Part shown: positions 42,982-52,489 of the stretch, in pieces
Layout of the letters: each line of letters opens with the position of its first letter
Position numbering within the stretch: position 1 is the first letter of the stretch
DNA from: Bacillota bacterium
GTDB lineage: Bacteria; Bacillota; Sulfobacillia; JAJZYS01; JAJZLH01
Direction: 5' to 3'
DNA length: 64,000 nucleotides
Assembly: GCA_021850485.1 (NCBI GenBank)
Contig: JAJZLY010000008.1
Location: 209,879-273,878 of the forward strand
The notes under the pieces: generated by a model
Database searches by the model: none
What the model was told of the DNA's origin: nothing
Seen by the model: the letters and a program-made list of their open reading frames with translations, nothing else
Translations under genes and position numbers: made by a program

Positions 42982-43984
42982 TGAGGACGACTTCACTGAG
43001 CACTCCGTGCCAGTACAGCAGGTTCTTGTACCACTCCACTGTCCTAGTCCGCATGTCTGGGACCACTCGCTTCTCCTCGAGCGCCAGGGCGATCTCTCGG
43101 GCTGCGTCCTCCGGAGTGAACTTCGGCTCAAAGCCAAGCGCCTTGTGGATCTTCTCAAAGGAGACTCGGTAGGACCGATGATCTGGGAGCCCGTACCACT
43201 CGTACTTGAATTCCTTGCCAAGGGCAGTGGCGAGCCGTTCGGCTAGCGGCAGGATCTGTACGTTCTGATCGTCAGAGCCGGCCCCGAACGTTTGGCCGTT
43301 GACGACAGCCGTGTCCGCCTGAAGCACCATCACAAAGGCACGCGCCGCATCGCGCACATGAACCATCGGCCGCCACTGAGTCCCGTCCCGCAAGACAGGG
43401 ATGGTCCCTTTCTCCCAAATCCCTAGCGTCATGCCGTTGATGGCGAGGTCAAAGCGCATGCGGGGTGAGAGCCCGTATAGTGTTGCGAAACGCAGAACGG
43501 TCACACAAAAGGTGTCGTCCGCCAGTGGCAGATTCGATTTCTCCACCTCAATGTTGGCCTGCGCATAGGTGGTCAGTGGATTGGGCGTGGACAGCTCGTT
43601 CAGAATGCCCTCCTGAAATCCGTAGACAGAACACGACGAGGCCACGATGTATCGCCTGACCCCGTGTTCCTTGGCCAGCCGGGCGACTCTGGCTCTTCCG
43701 CGGTGATTGATGGCGAGTGTCATCTCGGGGTCGAGGTCTCCGGATGGGTCGTTCGAGAGTGCGGCCAAGTCGATCACGGCATCGACGCCGTCAAACACCG
43801 CTCCATCAAGCCAGCGGATGTCCTGCCTCAGGCACTTCACCCGGGCGTCTTCACGCACAGCTCCCAGGGTGTCACCAAAGAACATGCGGTCGACCACCGT
43901 CACTTCAAAGCCAGCGTGCAATACCTCTCCGACCAGAACGGATCCAATGTAGCCCGCTCCGCCGGTCACCAGAACTCGCTTCAC
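42965..43984 (-). CDS. NAD-dependent epimerase/dehydratase with altered catalytic lysine
   Basis: 339 residues of the extended SDR family: RVLVTGGAGYIGSVLVGEV, VIDLAALSNDPSGDL, ASSCSVYGFQEG and RFATLYGLSPRMRFDLAINGMTLG. The usual Y-x3-K reads YAQAN (Y-x3-N), so the catalytic lysine seems replaced. It lacks the RmlB TDEVYG motif and is therefore not the missing dehydratase of the rhamnose pathway. GTG start, with AAGGAGG 7 nt upstream. It begins the block that continues into rmlD and lhgO. Confidence 0.85.
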   Translation of the reverse strand: MKRVLVTGGAGYIGSVLVGEVLHAGFEVTVVDRMFFGDTLGAVREDARVKCLRQDIRWLDGAVFDGVDAVIDLAALSNDPSGDLDPEMTLAINHRGRARVARLAKEHGVRRYIVASSCSVYGFQEGILNELSTPNPLTTYAQANIEVEKSNLPLADDTFCVTVLRFATLYGLSPRMRFDLAINGMTLGIWEKGTIPVLRDGTQWRPMVHVRDAARAFVMVLQADTAVVNGQTFGAGSDDQNVQILPLAERLATALGKEFKYEWYGLPDHRSYRVSFEKIHKALGFEPKFTPEDAAREIALALEEKRVVPDMRTRTVEWYKNLLYWHGVLSEVVLNDVVL

Positions 43985-44193
43985 CCCTCATCCTCCTTAA
44001 AAGGTCTCTGAAACGATCCGACTGGACCACTGTAAACCGGCCCCGTCTACGATATCCTGCCACCAGAACAAGGCGGCTACCAATTCCCTGGTCCGTCGGC
44101 CCTGGGCAAGTCGTCTGGTATTGCCACCCGAAGGGAGCAGACGACCAGGGTCATGACTTCCTCAGGACAGGGTGATGGGCTCGACTCCATGAC

Positions 44194-44757
44194 TCATGAA
44201 TGGTACGAGAAATTGATGTCGGCATCTCGTAGTCGCGGGTGAAGCTCATCCTTCGCCGACAGCAGCGGATTCTCAAGCGGCCATGCAACACCAATATCTG
44301 GATCGTTCCAGATGATACCGCGGTCTGCGTCTGGTGCATATTCGCCACCGCTCACGCGATAGATGACGTCCGCTGCCTCACTGAGCAGGCAGAAGCCGTG
44401 GGCAAACCCCTCGGGCACCCACAACATCCGGTGGTTCTCCGCCGATAGCCGTTCCCCCACCCACCCGCCAAAGGTCGGTGAGCCTTGTCTGATGTCCACC
44501 GCTACATCGAAGATCTCGCCGCGGACGGCCATCACCAGTTTCCCTTGGGCATGTGGGTCCTGTTGGTAGTGGAGTCCGCGTAGCACAGTTCCGTGGGAGA
44601 TCGAAAGATTCTCCTGGACAAAGTCGGTTGGCAGGCCAGCGGCCGCGAAATCTGACCGCTTGAATACCTCGGCGAAGGCCCCGCGGCTATCCCCAAAGGC
44701 ACGATACTCGACCAGGACCACATCCGGAATCGCCATCGTCTGGAATGTGAATGGCAC
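44194..44757 (-). CDS. rmlC: dTDP-4-dehydrorhamnose 3,5-epimerase
   Basis: 187 residues with the RmlC cupin: the RAFGDSRGAFAEVFKRSDF segment, FVQENLSISHGTVLRGLHYQ with the catalytic histidine, KLVMAVRGEIFDVAVDIR and WVPEGFAHGFCLLSE. It epimerises dTDP-4-keto-6-deoxyglucose. GTG at 44757 is chosen because the protein then begins PFTFQT, as in relatives, and GAGAGGAAG lies upstream; an ATG seven codons earlier has no site. It is separated from the SDR gene by 209 bp. Confidence 0.9.
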   Translation of the reverse strand: MPFTFQTMAIPDVVLVEYRAFGDSRGAFAEVFKRSDFAAAGLPTDFVQENLSISHGTVLRGLHYQQDPHAQGKLVMAVRGEIFDVAVDIRQGSPTFGGWVGERLSAENHRMLWVPEGFAHGFCLLSEAADVIYRVSGGEYAPDADRGIIWNDPDIGVAWPLENPLLSAKDELHPRLRDADINFSYHS

Positions 44758-45244
44758 GAGTGTACAACTTCCTCTCATCCTGTTTTGGGCTTCGGATCCG
44801 TCTCGTCCTGCTTAGACCATTCGGACTTAAGGAAGCTCATCCCTTTTGCCCACCCCCTGGAAGGGACGCAGGCCGACTCACAGAATTTTTGGAGTCGAGA
44901 GCCATCCTCAAGTAGCCCAAGGTGGCACAAGTTCGTAGGTCCACGCGCCGGACCGTGACGGTGCCCTTGATCATCGCCGCTGAACTTGTGAAGGACGTAA
45001 CATTTCAGCGTGCAACGGGTAGTGACTCGCCGTTGGCTATGCAGTGGATCGAGTCTCTTGGCAGCCGGATCTGACTCACTCTGTTCCTCGGGTTGGGGGT
45101 GCGCTCGCTGATCACATCCATCCGCCTCCAGGCCGCCTGGCTCACACTTCGGCCACTGACCTGCGTTGGGCCAACGATCACCAGGCTGAGGCACACCCGG
45201 GACAGGTCACGCCGTCTCGTTTGGCCAAAGTCCGGTCCTAGTCA
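44758..45244. other. Divergent regulatory spacer
   Basis: 487 bp between divergent rmlC and the glycosyltransferase genes. It should contain both promoters, but no convincing -35/-10 pair or hairpin stands out, and short frames in it have no protein character. The plus-strand gene lacks a Shine-Dalgarno sequence. Confidence 0.35.
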
Positions 45245-46414
45245 ATGATTCGCAGCATCGTTGTCTTGGCCGCCATCGACTGGCACTTCATGCGGCAGCG
45301 GCCACAGCATTTGGCTCGCGAGTGGGCTCGTCGCGATATCGATGTGCTGTTTGTCGAGAATACGGGCACCCGGTCGCCTGCTCTGCGCGACCTGCCACGG
45401 ATCGGCAACAGGCTTCGCATGGCGTTGTTTCACGACGACGCACCAGGGGACTCCTCAGATGGCGTCCGAGTGCTGTCACCGGTTCTCCCTCCATATCCCT
45501 ACAGTCCCACCGCCGTCAAATGGAGCACACAGCAACTAGTCCGGCGTATCCGGAGCCACCTGCGGGAGAAGTCAATCTTGCCCGAGCATGCTGGCTTGCT
45601 GCTATACATAGCTACGCCGCTTGCCCTAGAGATTGTCCACCGCATCCCATGGGGTGTGGTTGCGTACGACGTGCTCAACGATCCCAAGCACTCTGACATG
45701 CGTGTGGCAAAGTCAGAGCAGACGATTTTGGGCCAGGCGGACTTGATCTTCTTCGCATCGGAAGGACTCCGCCGGCAGTATGCCCTCGACTCACAAGGCA
45801 TTCTCTTCCGTGACGGCTTTCCTGTGGACCTAATTGCATCGGATGCACCCCCTATCTCGTCATTCGCTTCCTTGCCGAAGCCAAGGCTCCTATACCTGGG
45901 TGGAATCAACCGACGGATCTGGCCAGAGGCCGTAGCCGCGCTCTGCGACGCCATCCCCAATGGGTCGGTAGCGCTGGTGGGCCCGCTTACGGCGGCAGAT
46001 GCCCAGTTGCCACAGCGCCCGAATCTGCACCTCTTTAAGTCCGTGACGCACTATCTGCAACTTGCAGGTTTCCTCCGAGCCGCTGATGGGGGCATTTTGC
46101 CCTACCGTGCCGATACATATTCTGGGCGCATGCATCCAGCCAAACTCGCCGAATACCTCTTGTTTGGCCTTCCCATCATCTCGGTTGCCACCGAGGAGAT
46201 GATCCGGCTCAAGGCCGCCTGGCCATCGGGATCGATTTTCCTCGCAGACGATCCAGCAGATTTTGCGGGGGCCATCAGCGAAGCCCTTTCCAATAACACG
46301 CCTGCCGCACAACAGGAACGGATCACCTTTGCCAAGAGCCAGAGTTGGACGGTGCGAGCTGAACAGTTCTTGACCAATCTTGAGACGGCAGCAGCCCTGC
46401 GGGGTAAGCCATGA
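45245..46414 (+). CDS. Glycosyltransferase (GT4-like, TuaH-like)
   Basis: 389 residues. The beginning VVLAAIDWHFMRQRPQHLAREWARR is the N-terminus of a GT-B subfamily that includes teichuronic-acid TuaH-like enzymes. The donor domain shows RLLYLGGINRRIWPEAV, a GILPYRADTYSGRMHPAKLAEYLLFGLPIIS loop and later E residues. It should add one sugar to a lipid-linked oligosaccharide. It overlaps the next glycosyltransferase gene (ATGA). No Shine-Dalgarno sequence precedes the ATG, which is unusual here. Confidence 0.85.
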   Translation: MIRSIVVLAAIDWHFMRQRPQHLAREWARRDIDVLFVENTGTRSPALRDLPRIGNRLRMALFHDDAPGDSSDGVRVLSPVLPPYPYSPTAVKWSTQQLVRRIRSHLREKSILPEHAGLLLYIATPLALEIVHRIPWGVVAYDVLNDPKHSDMRVAKSEQTILGQADLIFFASEGLRRQYALDSQGILFRDGFPVDLIASDAPPISSFASLPKPRLLYLGGINRRIWPEAVAALCDAIPNGSVALVGPLTAADAQLPQRPNLHLFKSVTHYLQLAGFLRAADGGILPYRADTYSGRMHPAKLAEYLLFGLPIISVATEEMIRLKAAWPSGSIFLADDPADFAGAISEALSNNTPAAQQERITFAKSQSWTVRAEQFLTNLETAAALRGKP

Positions 46415-48255
46415 AGCATTCACGAGTTTGGGCTACCGTGATCCGGTTGACCGGTTTGGCGGTAAAGACCGGGCGACTGGCCCAGGCCAATGGTGTTCCA
46501 TCGACTTGGCGTCGGATTGTACGCTATGCCCGTCGCCGTGGCATTGTCGGCCTCGTGCACCAGGCCAACGAAGAACAGGCTTTTCAGCAGTGGCTTCAAG
46601 TGCATCTCCCTGGCACCAGGGCGCTTGATGATCTCCGAACGCGATCGTCCGGGCTACAGATCGAATTCAGCGTCCTCATGCCGGTTTATAACACTGACCC
46701 TCGCTGGCTCAAGTGCGCGATCTCATCCGTCACCGAGCAGATCTATCCTCACTGGCAGCTTTGTATCGCCGATGACGGCTCCGACTCCCCCGATACCCGG
46801 GCCGTTCTTGACGCGCTGTCCAACCCCCGCATCCGCGTGACTCGGCTGGAAAAGCATAGCGGCATCAGCGCTGCCACCAACGCGGCACTCGCCTTGGCTG
46901 AATGCGAGTTCGTGGCATTCCTCGACCACGATGACGAATTGCCTGCCCATGCCCTAGCTTCTCTCGCACTGGCCATCGACGTCCATCCGGATGTCGATCT
47001 TGCCTACACCGACGAGTGTGCCCTTGAGGGTAGCGATCATAAGACAGAGCCCTTCTTCAAACCGGAGTTTTCTCCCGATCTCCTGCTCTCCATGAACTAC
47101 ATTGGTCACCTGGTCGCCGTCAGAAGGGAACTGGTGCGAGAAGTGGGCACTCTCCGCTCCGAGTATGACGGGAGCCAAGACTACGACTTGCTGTTGCGTC
47201 TCGTGGAGCGCGCCCACCAGATTGTCCATGTTCCGGATATCCTCTACTACTGGCGGCGGACTCCCGGTTCAACAAGCGATAGTCCAGAGGCCAAGCCGTA
47301 TGCGAGCGAAGCGGCCATCCGAGCATTGCGAGACTGTCTCGACCGCCGCCACCTATCCGGACACGTCGAGCAAATCCGACCCGGTCGCTACCACATCCGG
47401 CACACCAGCAACAGTGCCAAGGTGGGCGTCGTGATCCCCACTCGAGATCGAGTGGATCTCTTGCGGCCCTGCCTGGACTCCGTAGACCGCCATCCAGATG
47501 CCATGCAGATACGGCGAGTCATCGTTGACAACGGGTCGGTAGAGGACTCCACCGCACAGTACCTCGCGGATGTGGCCCGTCGCGCCGATACAAGAGTGAT
47601 TCGCGACGACGGGCCATTCAACTGGTCGCGATTGAATAACGTCGGCGCCGCCGCGATCGACTGCGATCTTCTCCTCTTCCTCAACAACGATGTCGAGGCT
47701 CTACACGATGGCTGGCTCCAGGAGATGGTCGGTCTGGCATGTAGGCCGGGCGTGGGTGTGGTTGGTGCCAAGCTCGTCTTTCCTGATGGCCGGATTCAAC
47801 ACGGGGGAGTCGTCCTGGGCGGCGGCGGGGCGGCTTCCCATGCCTTTTACGGGACCCCAGACGGGTCTCTAACGTACTTCGACTACGCCGCGGTGGTCCG
47901 GAATGTCTCGGCGGTAACTGGTGCATGCCTGCTCACACCGCAGGCCTTGTTTCAGGCGCTTGACGGGTTTGACGAACGGCTACCTGTCGCATACAACGAT
48001 ACCGACTACTGTCTGCGTGTTCGGGCCCATGGCCGACGCGTGGTGTGGACACCCCACGCGGTGTTGCTGCACCGGGAGTCCGCATCCCGTGGTCACCACC
48101 AGCCGGAGTCAGATGTCCAGACTTTCCGGGAGGCCTGGTGGCAGATTATTGCTGACGGCGATCCCTTTTCCAACCCGAATCTCGATCTGGACAGCCGGAC
48201 CTACGCAATCCGGACGGCACCGAGAGCTCGACGCCGGTCTTTGCCTCGGGTTTGA
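46411..48255 (+). CDS. Double-domain GT2 glycosyltransferase
   Basis: 614 residues with two GT-A domains. The first (about 85-300) has EFSVLMPVYNTDPRWL, ADDGSDSPDTR and FLDHDDELPAHAL; the second (about 335-580) has KVGVVIPTRDRVDLL, VDNGSVEDSTAQYL, LLFLNNDVEALHDGWL and TGACLLTPQALFQALDGFDE. Such two-domain proteins add two different sugars, or build alternating linkages, in rhamnan-type polysaccharides. The N-terminal 80 residues are basic. It follows the GT4-like gene with a 4-nt overlap and converges with the next gene. Confidence 0.9.
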   Translation: MKHSRVWATVIRLTGLAVKTGRLAQANGVPSTWRRIVRYARRRGIVGLVHQANEEQAFQQWLQVHLPGTRALDDLRTRSSGLQIEFSVLMPVYNTDPRWLKCAISSVTEQIYPHWQLCIADDGSDSPDTRAVLDALSNPRIRVTRLEKHSGISAATNAALALAECEFVAFLDHDDELPAHALASLALAIDVHPDVDLAYTDECALEGSDHKTEPFFKPEFSPDLLLSMNYIGHLVAVRRELVREVGTLRSEYDGSQDYDLLLRLVERAHQIVHVPDILYYWRRTPGSTSDSPEAKPYASEAAIRALRDCLDRRHLSGHVEQIRPGRYHIRHTSNSAKVGVVIPTRDRVDLLRPCLDSVDRHPDAMQIRRVIVDNGSVEDSTAQYLADVARRADTRVIRDDGPFNWSRLNNVGAAAIDCDLLLFLNNDVEALHDGWLQEMVGLACRPGVGVVGAKLVFPDGRIQHGGVVLGGGGAASHAFYGTPDGSLTYFDYAAVVRNVSAVTGACLLTPQALFQALDGFDERLPVAYNDTDYCLRVRAHGRRVVWTPHAVLLHRESASRGHHQPESDVQTFREAWWQIIADGDPFSNPNLDLDSRTYAIRTAPRARRRSLPRV

Positions 48256-48290
48256 CCGAGCCGCATCCCCAGATAGCGAATCCCAGGCCG

Positions 48291-50543
48291 TTAGACTTGA
48301 CGGTCGCGCGATCGGCTAGCCAGATTCAGGCCGTAGGGTCTGTCAAGAGAGAGATGTGGGGAGTAGTACCTGTCCGCGTTGGGGTAGGTGGCCCGAAACA
48401 GCTTCTTCTCCCACTCGTGGACTACGGGGTGTCTCGTGCCCCACTCGCGGTGGATAAGCGTGGCATGGGGCGTGTAGATAACTCGTTTTCCCTTCTGCAG
48501 GACATCTAGGCAGTAGGCGATGTCGTTATAGTTGACAGGGAACTCCTCGCGAAATCCCCCGACTTCCTCAAATGCGGCTCGTGTGGTCAATAGGCATGCA
48601 CCGGTGACTGCGCTAACCTCACGGGGAAACAGTCCGATCTCAAAGTAGCCTGTGTAGTCCCTGTGATGCTTCATCCAGATGTGCCCGCACACCCCCCATA
48701 GTCCCTTGACTACGCCTGCATGTTGGATAGTCAGGTCGGGAAACAGGAGCTTCGCACCTACGACCCCAACTCCAGCGACACCGATCTGACCGACCATCTC
48801 TTGAAGCCAATCGCCACCGAGCATCTCAACGTCGTTGTTGAGGAGAAGCAACAGGTCTCCAGACGATGCACGCACACCGGCATTGATCAATCGGGAGAAG
48901 TTGAACGGCCTCGCATCTTCGACCACCACATCCGCTGAGTTCAGGAGTCCTCGCCGGACCCGAGAGTCGGAACTCCCGTTGTCCACGACCGTAACCTCAA
49001 TGTTCGGATACCCGCACCGCCTGATTCCCTCGAGGCATCTCTCCAACATGTCCCAGTGATCGCGGGTAGGGATGATCGCACTAACCTTGGGAGGCTTGCT
49101 TGGAGTGTTCCAGACGACCCTGTACCGCGCTTCAGAGTGCAGGCTTGACACCACGGCCCCGTGACCTCTGCGATCCAGCGCCGCTTGAACCGCGTCCTGA
49201 CCCGCTGCTGCAGCCAGCCTTACCTGAGGCACTCTCGACTCTTGTGCCCCGATGCTCGCTGTGTTCCGCTCGAGGGCCCGCCAGTGATACCTCACATCCG
49301 GAATATGTCCGATCCGGTCGGTCTGTTCTCCGATTCTCAGCCAAAGATCGTGGTCCTGGCTTCCATCGAACCGCTGTCTCCAGCCACCCAGTTCTCTTAG
49401 TAGAGACGCACTGACGATTGAGAGATGGTTGATATAGTTCATGCCGAGTAGCAACGTGGGGCTCCAGTCCGGCTTGAAAAAGGGTTGGTAGTGGTGGCCA
49501 GCGCCGTCAACCTTATCCTCGTCCGTGTAAGCGGCGAGCAGGTCGGGCTCCTTTTGAAGGGCCGCAACGAAGTCCCATAAGGCACGGGGGTGCAACAGAT
49601 CATCGTGATCAAGAAGTGCCACAAACTCCCCTTGAGCACGGCTCAACGCCTCGTTAGTGGCTGTACTGATGCCGCCAGAGTCCTCTCTTCGTACTAGGAG
49701 GCACCGCCTATCCAGGCTGCCGTCGGTCAGAGTATCCAGATAATAGCGCGTCCGGGGGTTCGTGGAGCCGTCATCGACGAGAATCAACTCCCAGTTCTCG
49801 TACACCTGCGCTATGACGCTCTCAATGGTCTGCGAAAGCCACTGTGGATCGACATTGTATACCGGTGTAAGAACTGAGATCAGTGGCCTCAGCGGCCATG
49901 CTATAGCCTGTTCGACAAGTCGACGCCGCATTCGCATAGAAACTCCGTCGCGGGCAACAAAGCTGCGGTAACCCTCCTCATCGCCGCTCGCGTCCGGGAA
50001 TAGATCAGGGCCGGTGAACTGACCATCTGTCACTCTGAACGGCATTCCCCACACCATGGCCCGCACCATGGCTCGGAAGCCATAGCGCCGCCACACGCCG
50101 TACTTCCCTCGGATAGCCGGCACCCAGCGATGTGGTCGGACTGCGACATGGACCACCTTGACAACAAGGCGCAGGACCGGCGGAAGACCGCTCCCAATAG
50201 GTTCTCCAAGCTCACCCACTGCCGAGCCGTTCGGCCTCTGCGAGATTCCCGAGGCGTGGGCGACCCATAGGTCGTCATGTAATTGCGCTACCGTCTCGGC
50301 CAACTCGTGGCATCTCTCTTCGATCTGGCGGTACGCCTCGGAGAACCTTTCCAAGGTCTCTTTGGCACTCTTCGTCGAGTCCGATTGAGATGATGTAGGG
50401 CGACCACCGGAAGTTGCACCGTTTCTCCCGATGTCAGGGGAACGGCGATCCTGAGCAGTACTGGATCCGGGCGCTGAGCCTACCGTGATGACTACCTTAC
50501 CGTCCGGCGTCTGGGTTACGTTGACCTCAGGCCGCATTGCCAC
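48291..50543 (-). CDS. Large double-domain GT2 glycosyltransferase with coiled-coil N-terminus
   Basis: 750 residues. Residues 60-110 form a coiled-coil-like stretch (AKETLERFSEAYRQIEERCHELAETVAQL). Two GT-A domains follow: ISVLTPVYNVDPQWLSQTIESV, VDDGSTNPRTRYYL and ALLDHDDLLHPRALW at about 220-420; and KVSAIIPTRDHWDMLERCL, VDNGSSDSRVRRGL, LLLLNNDVEMLGGDWL and TGACLLTTRAAFEEVGGF at about 495-720. It is close in design to the gene at 46411 and probably the second polymerising enzyme of the same glycan. GTG start, with GGAGGG 10 nt upstream. Confidence 0.9.
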   Translation of the reverse strand: MAMRPEVNVTQTPDGKVVITVGSAPGSSTAQDRRSPDIGRNGATSGGRPTSSQSDSTKSAKETLERFSEAYRQIEERCHELAETVAQLHDDLWVAHASGISQRPNGSAVGELGEPIGSGLPPVLRLVVKVVHVAVRPHRWVPAIRGKYGVWRRYGFRAMVRAMVWGMPFRVTDGQFTGPDLFPDASGDEEGYRSFVARDGVSMRMRRRLVEQAIAWPLRPLISVLTPVYNVDPQWLSQTIESVIAQVYENWELILVDDGSTNPRTRYYLDTLTDGSLDRRCLLVRREDSGGISTATNEALSRAQGEFVALLDHDDLLHPRALWDFVAALQKEPDLLAAYTDEDKVDGAGHHYQPFFKPDWSPTLLLGMNYINHLSIVSASLLRELGGWRQRFDGSQDHDLWLRIGEQTDRIGHIPDVRYHWRALERNTASIGAQESRVPQVRLAAAAGQDAVQAALDRRGHGAVVSSLHSEARYRVVWNTPSKPPKVSAIIPTRDHWDMLERCLEGIRRCGYPNIEVTVVDNGSSDSRVRRGLLNSADVVVEDARPFNFSRLINAGVRASSGDLLLLLNNDVEMLGGDWLQEMVGQIGVAGVGVVGAKLLFPDLTIQHAGVVKGLWGVCGHIWMKHHRDYTGYFEIGLFPREVSAVTGACLLTTRAAFEEVGGFREEFPVNYNDIAYCLDVLQKGKRVIYTPHATLIHREWGTRHPVVHEWEKKLFRATYPNADRYYSPHLSLDRPYGLNLASRSRDRQV

Positions 50544-50883
50544 GCTTCACAATCCCTCCAATCGTGTGCAGACTACATCAGGGGGATTCCGAACCAGCGA
50601 GTTAGCCCGCCACACCGGAATCATACTGACCTACAGCTCAACATGCGGTCTGGGACGGATGGTGAAGGTCCTTCAAGCCCGCGGATGGCCGACCTACAAC
50701 TAGCATCCTGTTCGTCATCGATCGTAGCCCTCCATCTGGTGTTGCACCGGTCTAAATTCAGCATGCGTAACTTAGGCATGCTTGCGCAGCTTTCCTGTTA
50801 GCTCAGGCACTGGGGCCAGGTGCACTGAAATAGCTTCCCTCTCACAGAGTGACTGCCAGGCGTGCTGTCCAACCACACCACCC
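50544..50883. other. Spacer upstream of the large GT2 gene
   Basis: 340 bp without a gene. A 7-bp inverted repeat (AGCATGC-9 nt-GCATGCT, 50760-50782) is the only structured element; it could be an operator or a weak hairpin. No T-run follows it. Confidence 0.4.
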
Positions 50884-51627
50884 CTAGTTCCTCTCTACGG
50901 AACCCCTGTAAGCTGCCACAACGTCTCTTGGTGCTCCCGCGGCTCTGACCAGTCCGTGGCTCAACCAGATCGCCTTGTCAGTCAAGCGCTCGACAGATGA
51001 CAGTCCATGTGTGACGAGCACAAAGCTGATGCCGGACTGCCGCATACGCGTGATTCTCTCGTCGCACCGGCGCTGGAACGCCTCATCGCCCACCGCAAGC
51101 ACCTCATCAACAACCATAATTTCGGGGTCCACATGAATCGCCACTGAGAATCCCAACCGGGCGTTCATTCCAGTCGAATAGTACTTGACCGGCGTATCGA
51201 TGAACGCCTCGATGCCGGCAAAGTCGATGATCTCGTCCATCCGCTTCAGGATCGTCCGCCGATCGATTCCCAGGATAGAGGCATTCAGTACGATGTTCTC
51301 CCGGCCTGAGAAGTCTGGGTGAAACCCTGCCCCCAGCTCGATCAACGAGGACACCTTGCCACGCACCGCCACCCGCCCGCTAGTGGGTAACATCGTCCGG
51401 GTCAGGATCTTTAGGAGTGTGCTCTTGCCCGATCCATTGTCGCCGACGATGCCAATGCTCTCCCCAGGCCCGACTGAGAAGGAGACATCTTGGAGGGCCC
51501 AAAACGGCGTCGATTTCGGCCGCGTGTGCCAAGGCAGCATTTGCACCATGAGCTGGCCGACGCTATCTGGTCTGTCCCGCTTCAGGACGAAACGCTTCCA
51601 AACCCGGTCAACCTGAATAGATGCCAT
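50884..51627 (-). CDS. Polysaccharide ABC exporter ATPase (Wzt/TagH-like)
   Basis: 247 residues. Walker A is GDNGSGKSTLLK, with the sugar-exporter FSGRENIVLNASILGI, the YYSTGMNARLGFSVAIHVDPEIMVVDEVLAVGD signature and Walker B, and a VLVTHGL switch. It lacks the C-terminal carbohydrate-recognition domain of longer Wzt proteins, so chain-end recognition is probably absent. It powers export of an undecaprenyl-linked polysaccharide. The ATG follows the permease stop by one base, with GAGGTG from the permease end as ribosome-binding site. Confidence 0.93.
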   Translation of the reverse strand: MASIQVDRVWKRFVLKRDRPDSVGQLMVQMLPWHTRPKSTPFWALQDVSFSVGPGESIGIVGDNGSGKSTLLKILTRTMLPTSGRVAVRGKVSSLIELGAGFHPDFSGRENIVLNASILGIDRRTILKRMDEIIDFAGIEAFIDTPVKYYSTGMNARLGFSVAIHVDPEIMVVDEVLAVGDEAFQRRCDERITRMRQSGISFVLVTHGLSSVERLTDKAIWLSHGLVRAAGAPRDVVAAYRGSVERN

Positions 51628-51628
51628 C

Positions 51629-52471
51629 TCACAGCACCTCGGCGAAGGTTGGCTCCAGGCGCTTGAACGTGTACAGGCCCGCCAGGAAAATGAACCCGCA
51701 CCAGGCCGCCGCGGCCCAGAGATAAGGAGCCTGGGTGAGGTAACCCGTGAAGAGCAAGTCTCTCTCGGCCTGAATCAAGGCGCCCATCGGGTTCATCAGG
51801 AGGATACTCTGAATGGTGTTGGAGACATTACCGATCGGATACATGACGGGTGAAAGGTACATCCAGATCATCAGGATCAATCCGATGAGTTGGGTCATGT
51901 CGCGGTACAAGACGTTCAAGGCGGATAGCAGGTAGCCTACACCAAGTGCCAACAGGGTTTGGAGGGCCAGGATTGGCAAGATCCAAAAGAGGCTCGGATA
52001 GATCCGGACATGATAGGCGACGATGAACACCGCCAAGACGAAGAGTGCGAACAGGAAGTCGATGACTCTGGCGATCGCTGAGGCAGTGGGGATCACCACC
52101 CTGGGAAAGTAGAGCTTGGAAAGTAGTGCGGCATTCCCGGTGATGCTGCCCGTGGCCGACACCACACTGTTTGCAAACAGGTTCCAAAAGGTGAGACCGG
52201 TCAACAGGAACACCACGTACGGAATCGGCTTCGAACTCGCATGAAAGATGACCGTGAAGACGAAACTAAAGATCACCGCTGTGATCAACGGATTGATAAT
52301 CGCCCAGTAGAGGCCAAGCAGGGAGTGCTTATAGCGCGTTTCGACATCGCGCACCGCGAGGTTTCGGATCAACTCCAACCAGATGCGCAAGGAGTGCCAC
52401 CGGCGGCTTGCCATCCGCACCAAGTCCCGGGCACTAGGTACCCGGGGTCCCCTTGCGTCGATTGACGTCAT
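51629..52471 (-). CDS. Polysaccharide ABC exporter permease (Wzm/TagG-like)
   Basis: 280 residues with six membrane helices of the ABC-2 family. The N-terminal amphipathic stretch LIRNLAVRDVETRYKHSLLGLYWAIINPLITAVIFSFVFTVIF is characteristic of Wzm/TagG. It forms the membrane channel with the ATPase gene just downstream. GAGGGGG lies about 9 nt before the ATG. It follows the DUF2079 gene by 18 bp, so the three form one operon. Confidence 0.92.
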   Translation of the reverse strand: MTSIDARGPRVPSARDLVRMASRRWHSLRIWLELIRNLAVRDVETRYKHSLLGLYWAIINPLITAVIFSFVFTVIFHASSKPIPYVVFLLTGLTFWNLFANSVVSATGSITGNAALLSKLYFPRVVIPTASAIARVIDFLFALFVLAVFIVAYHVRIYPSLFWILPILALQTLLALGVGYLLSALNVLYRDMTQLIGLILMIWMYLSPVMYPIGNVSNTIQSILLMNPMGALIQAERDLLFTGYLTQAPYLWAAAAWCGFIFLAGLYTFKRLEPTFAEVL

Positions 52472-52489
52472 TCGTCGCGTCCCCCTCTG

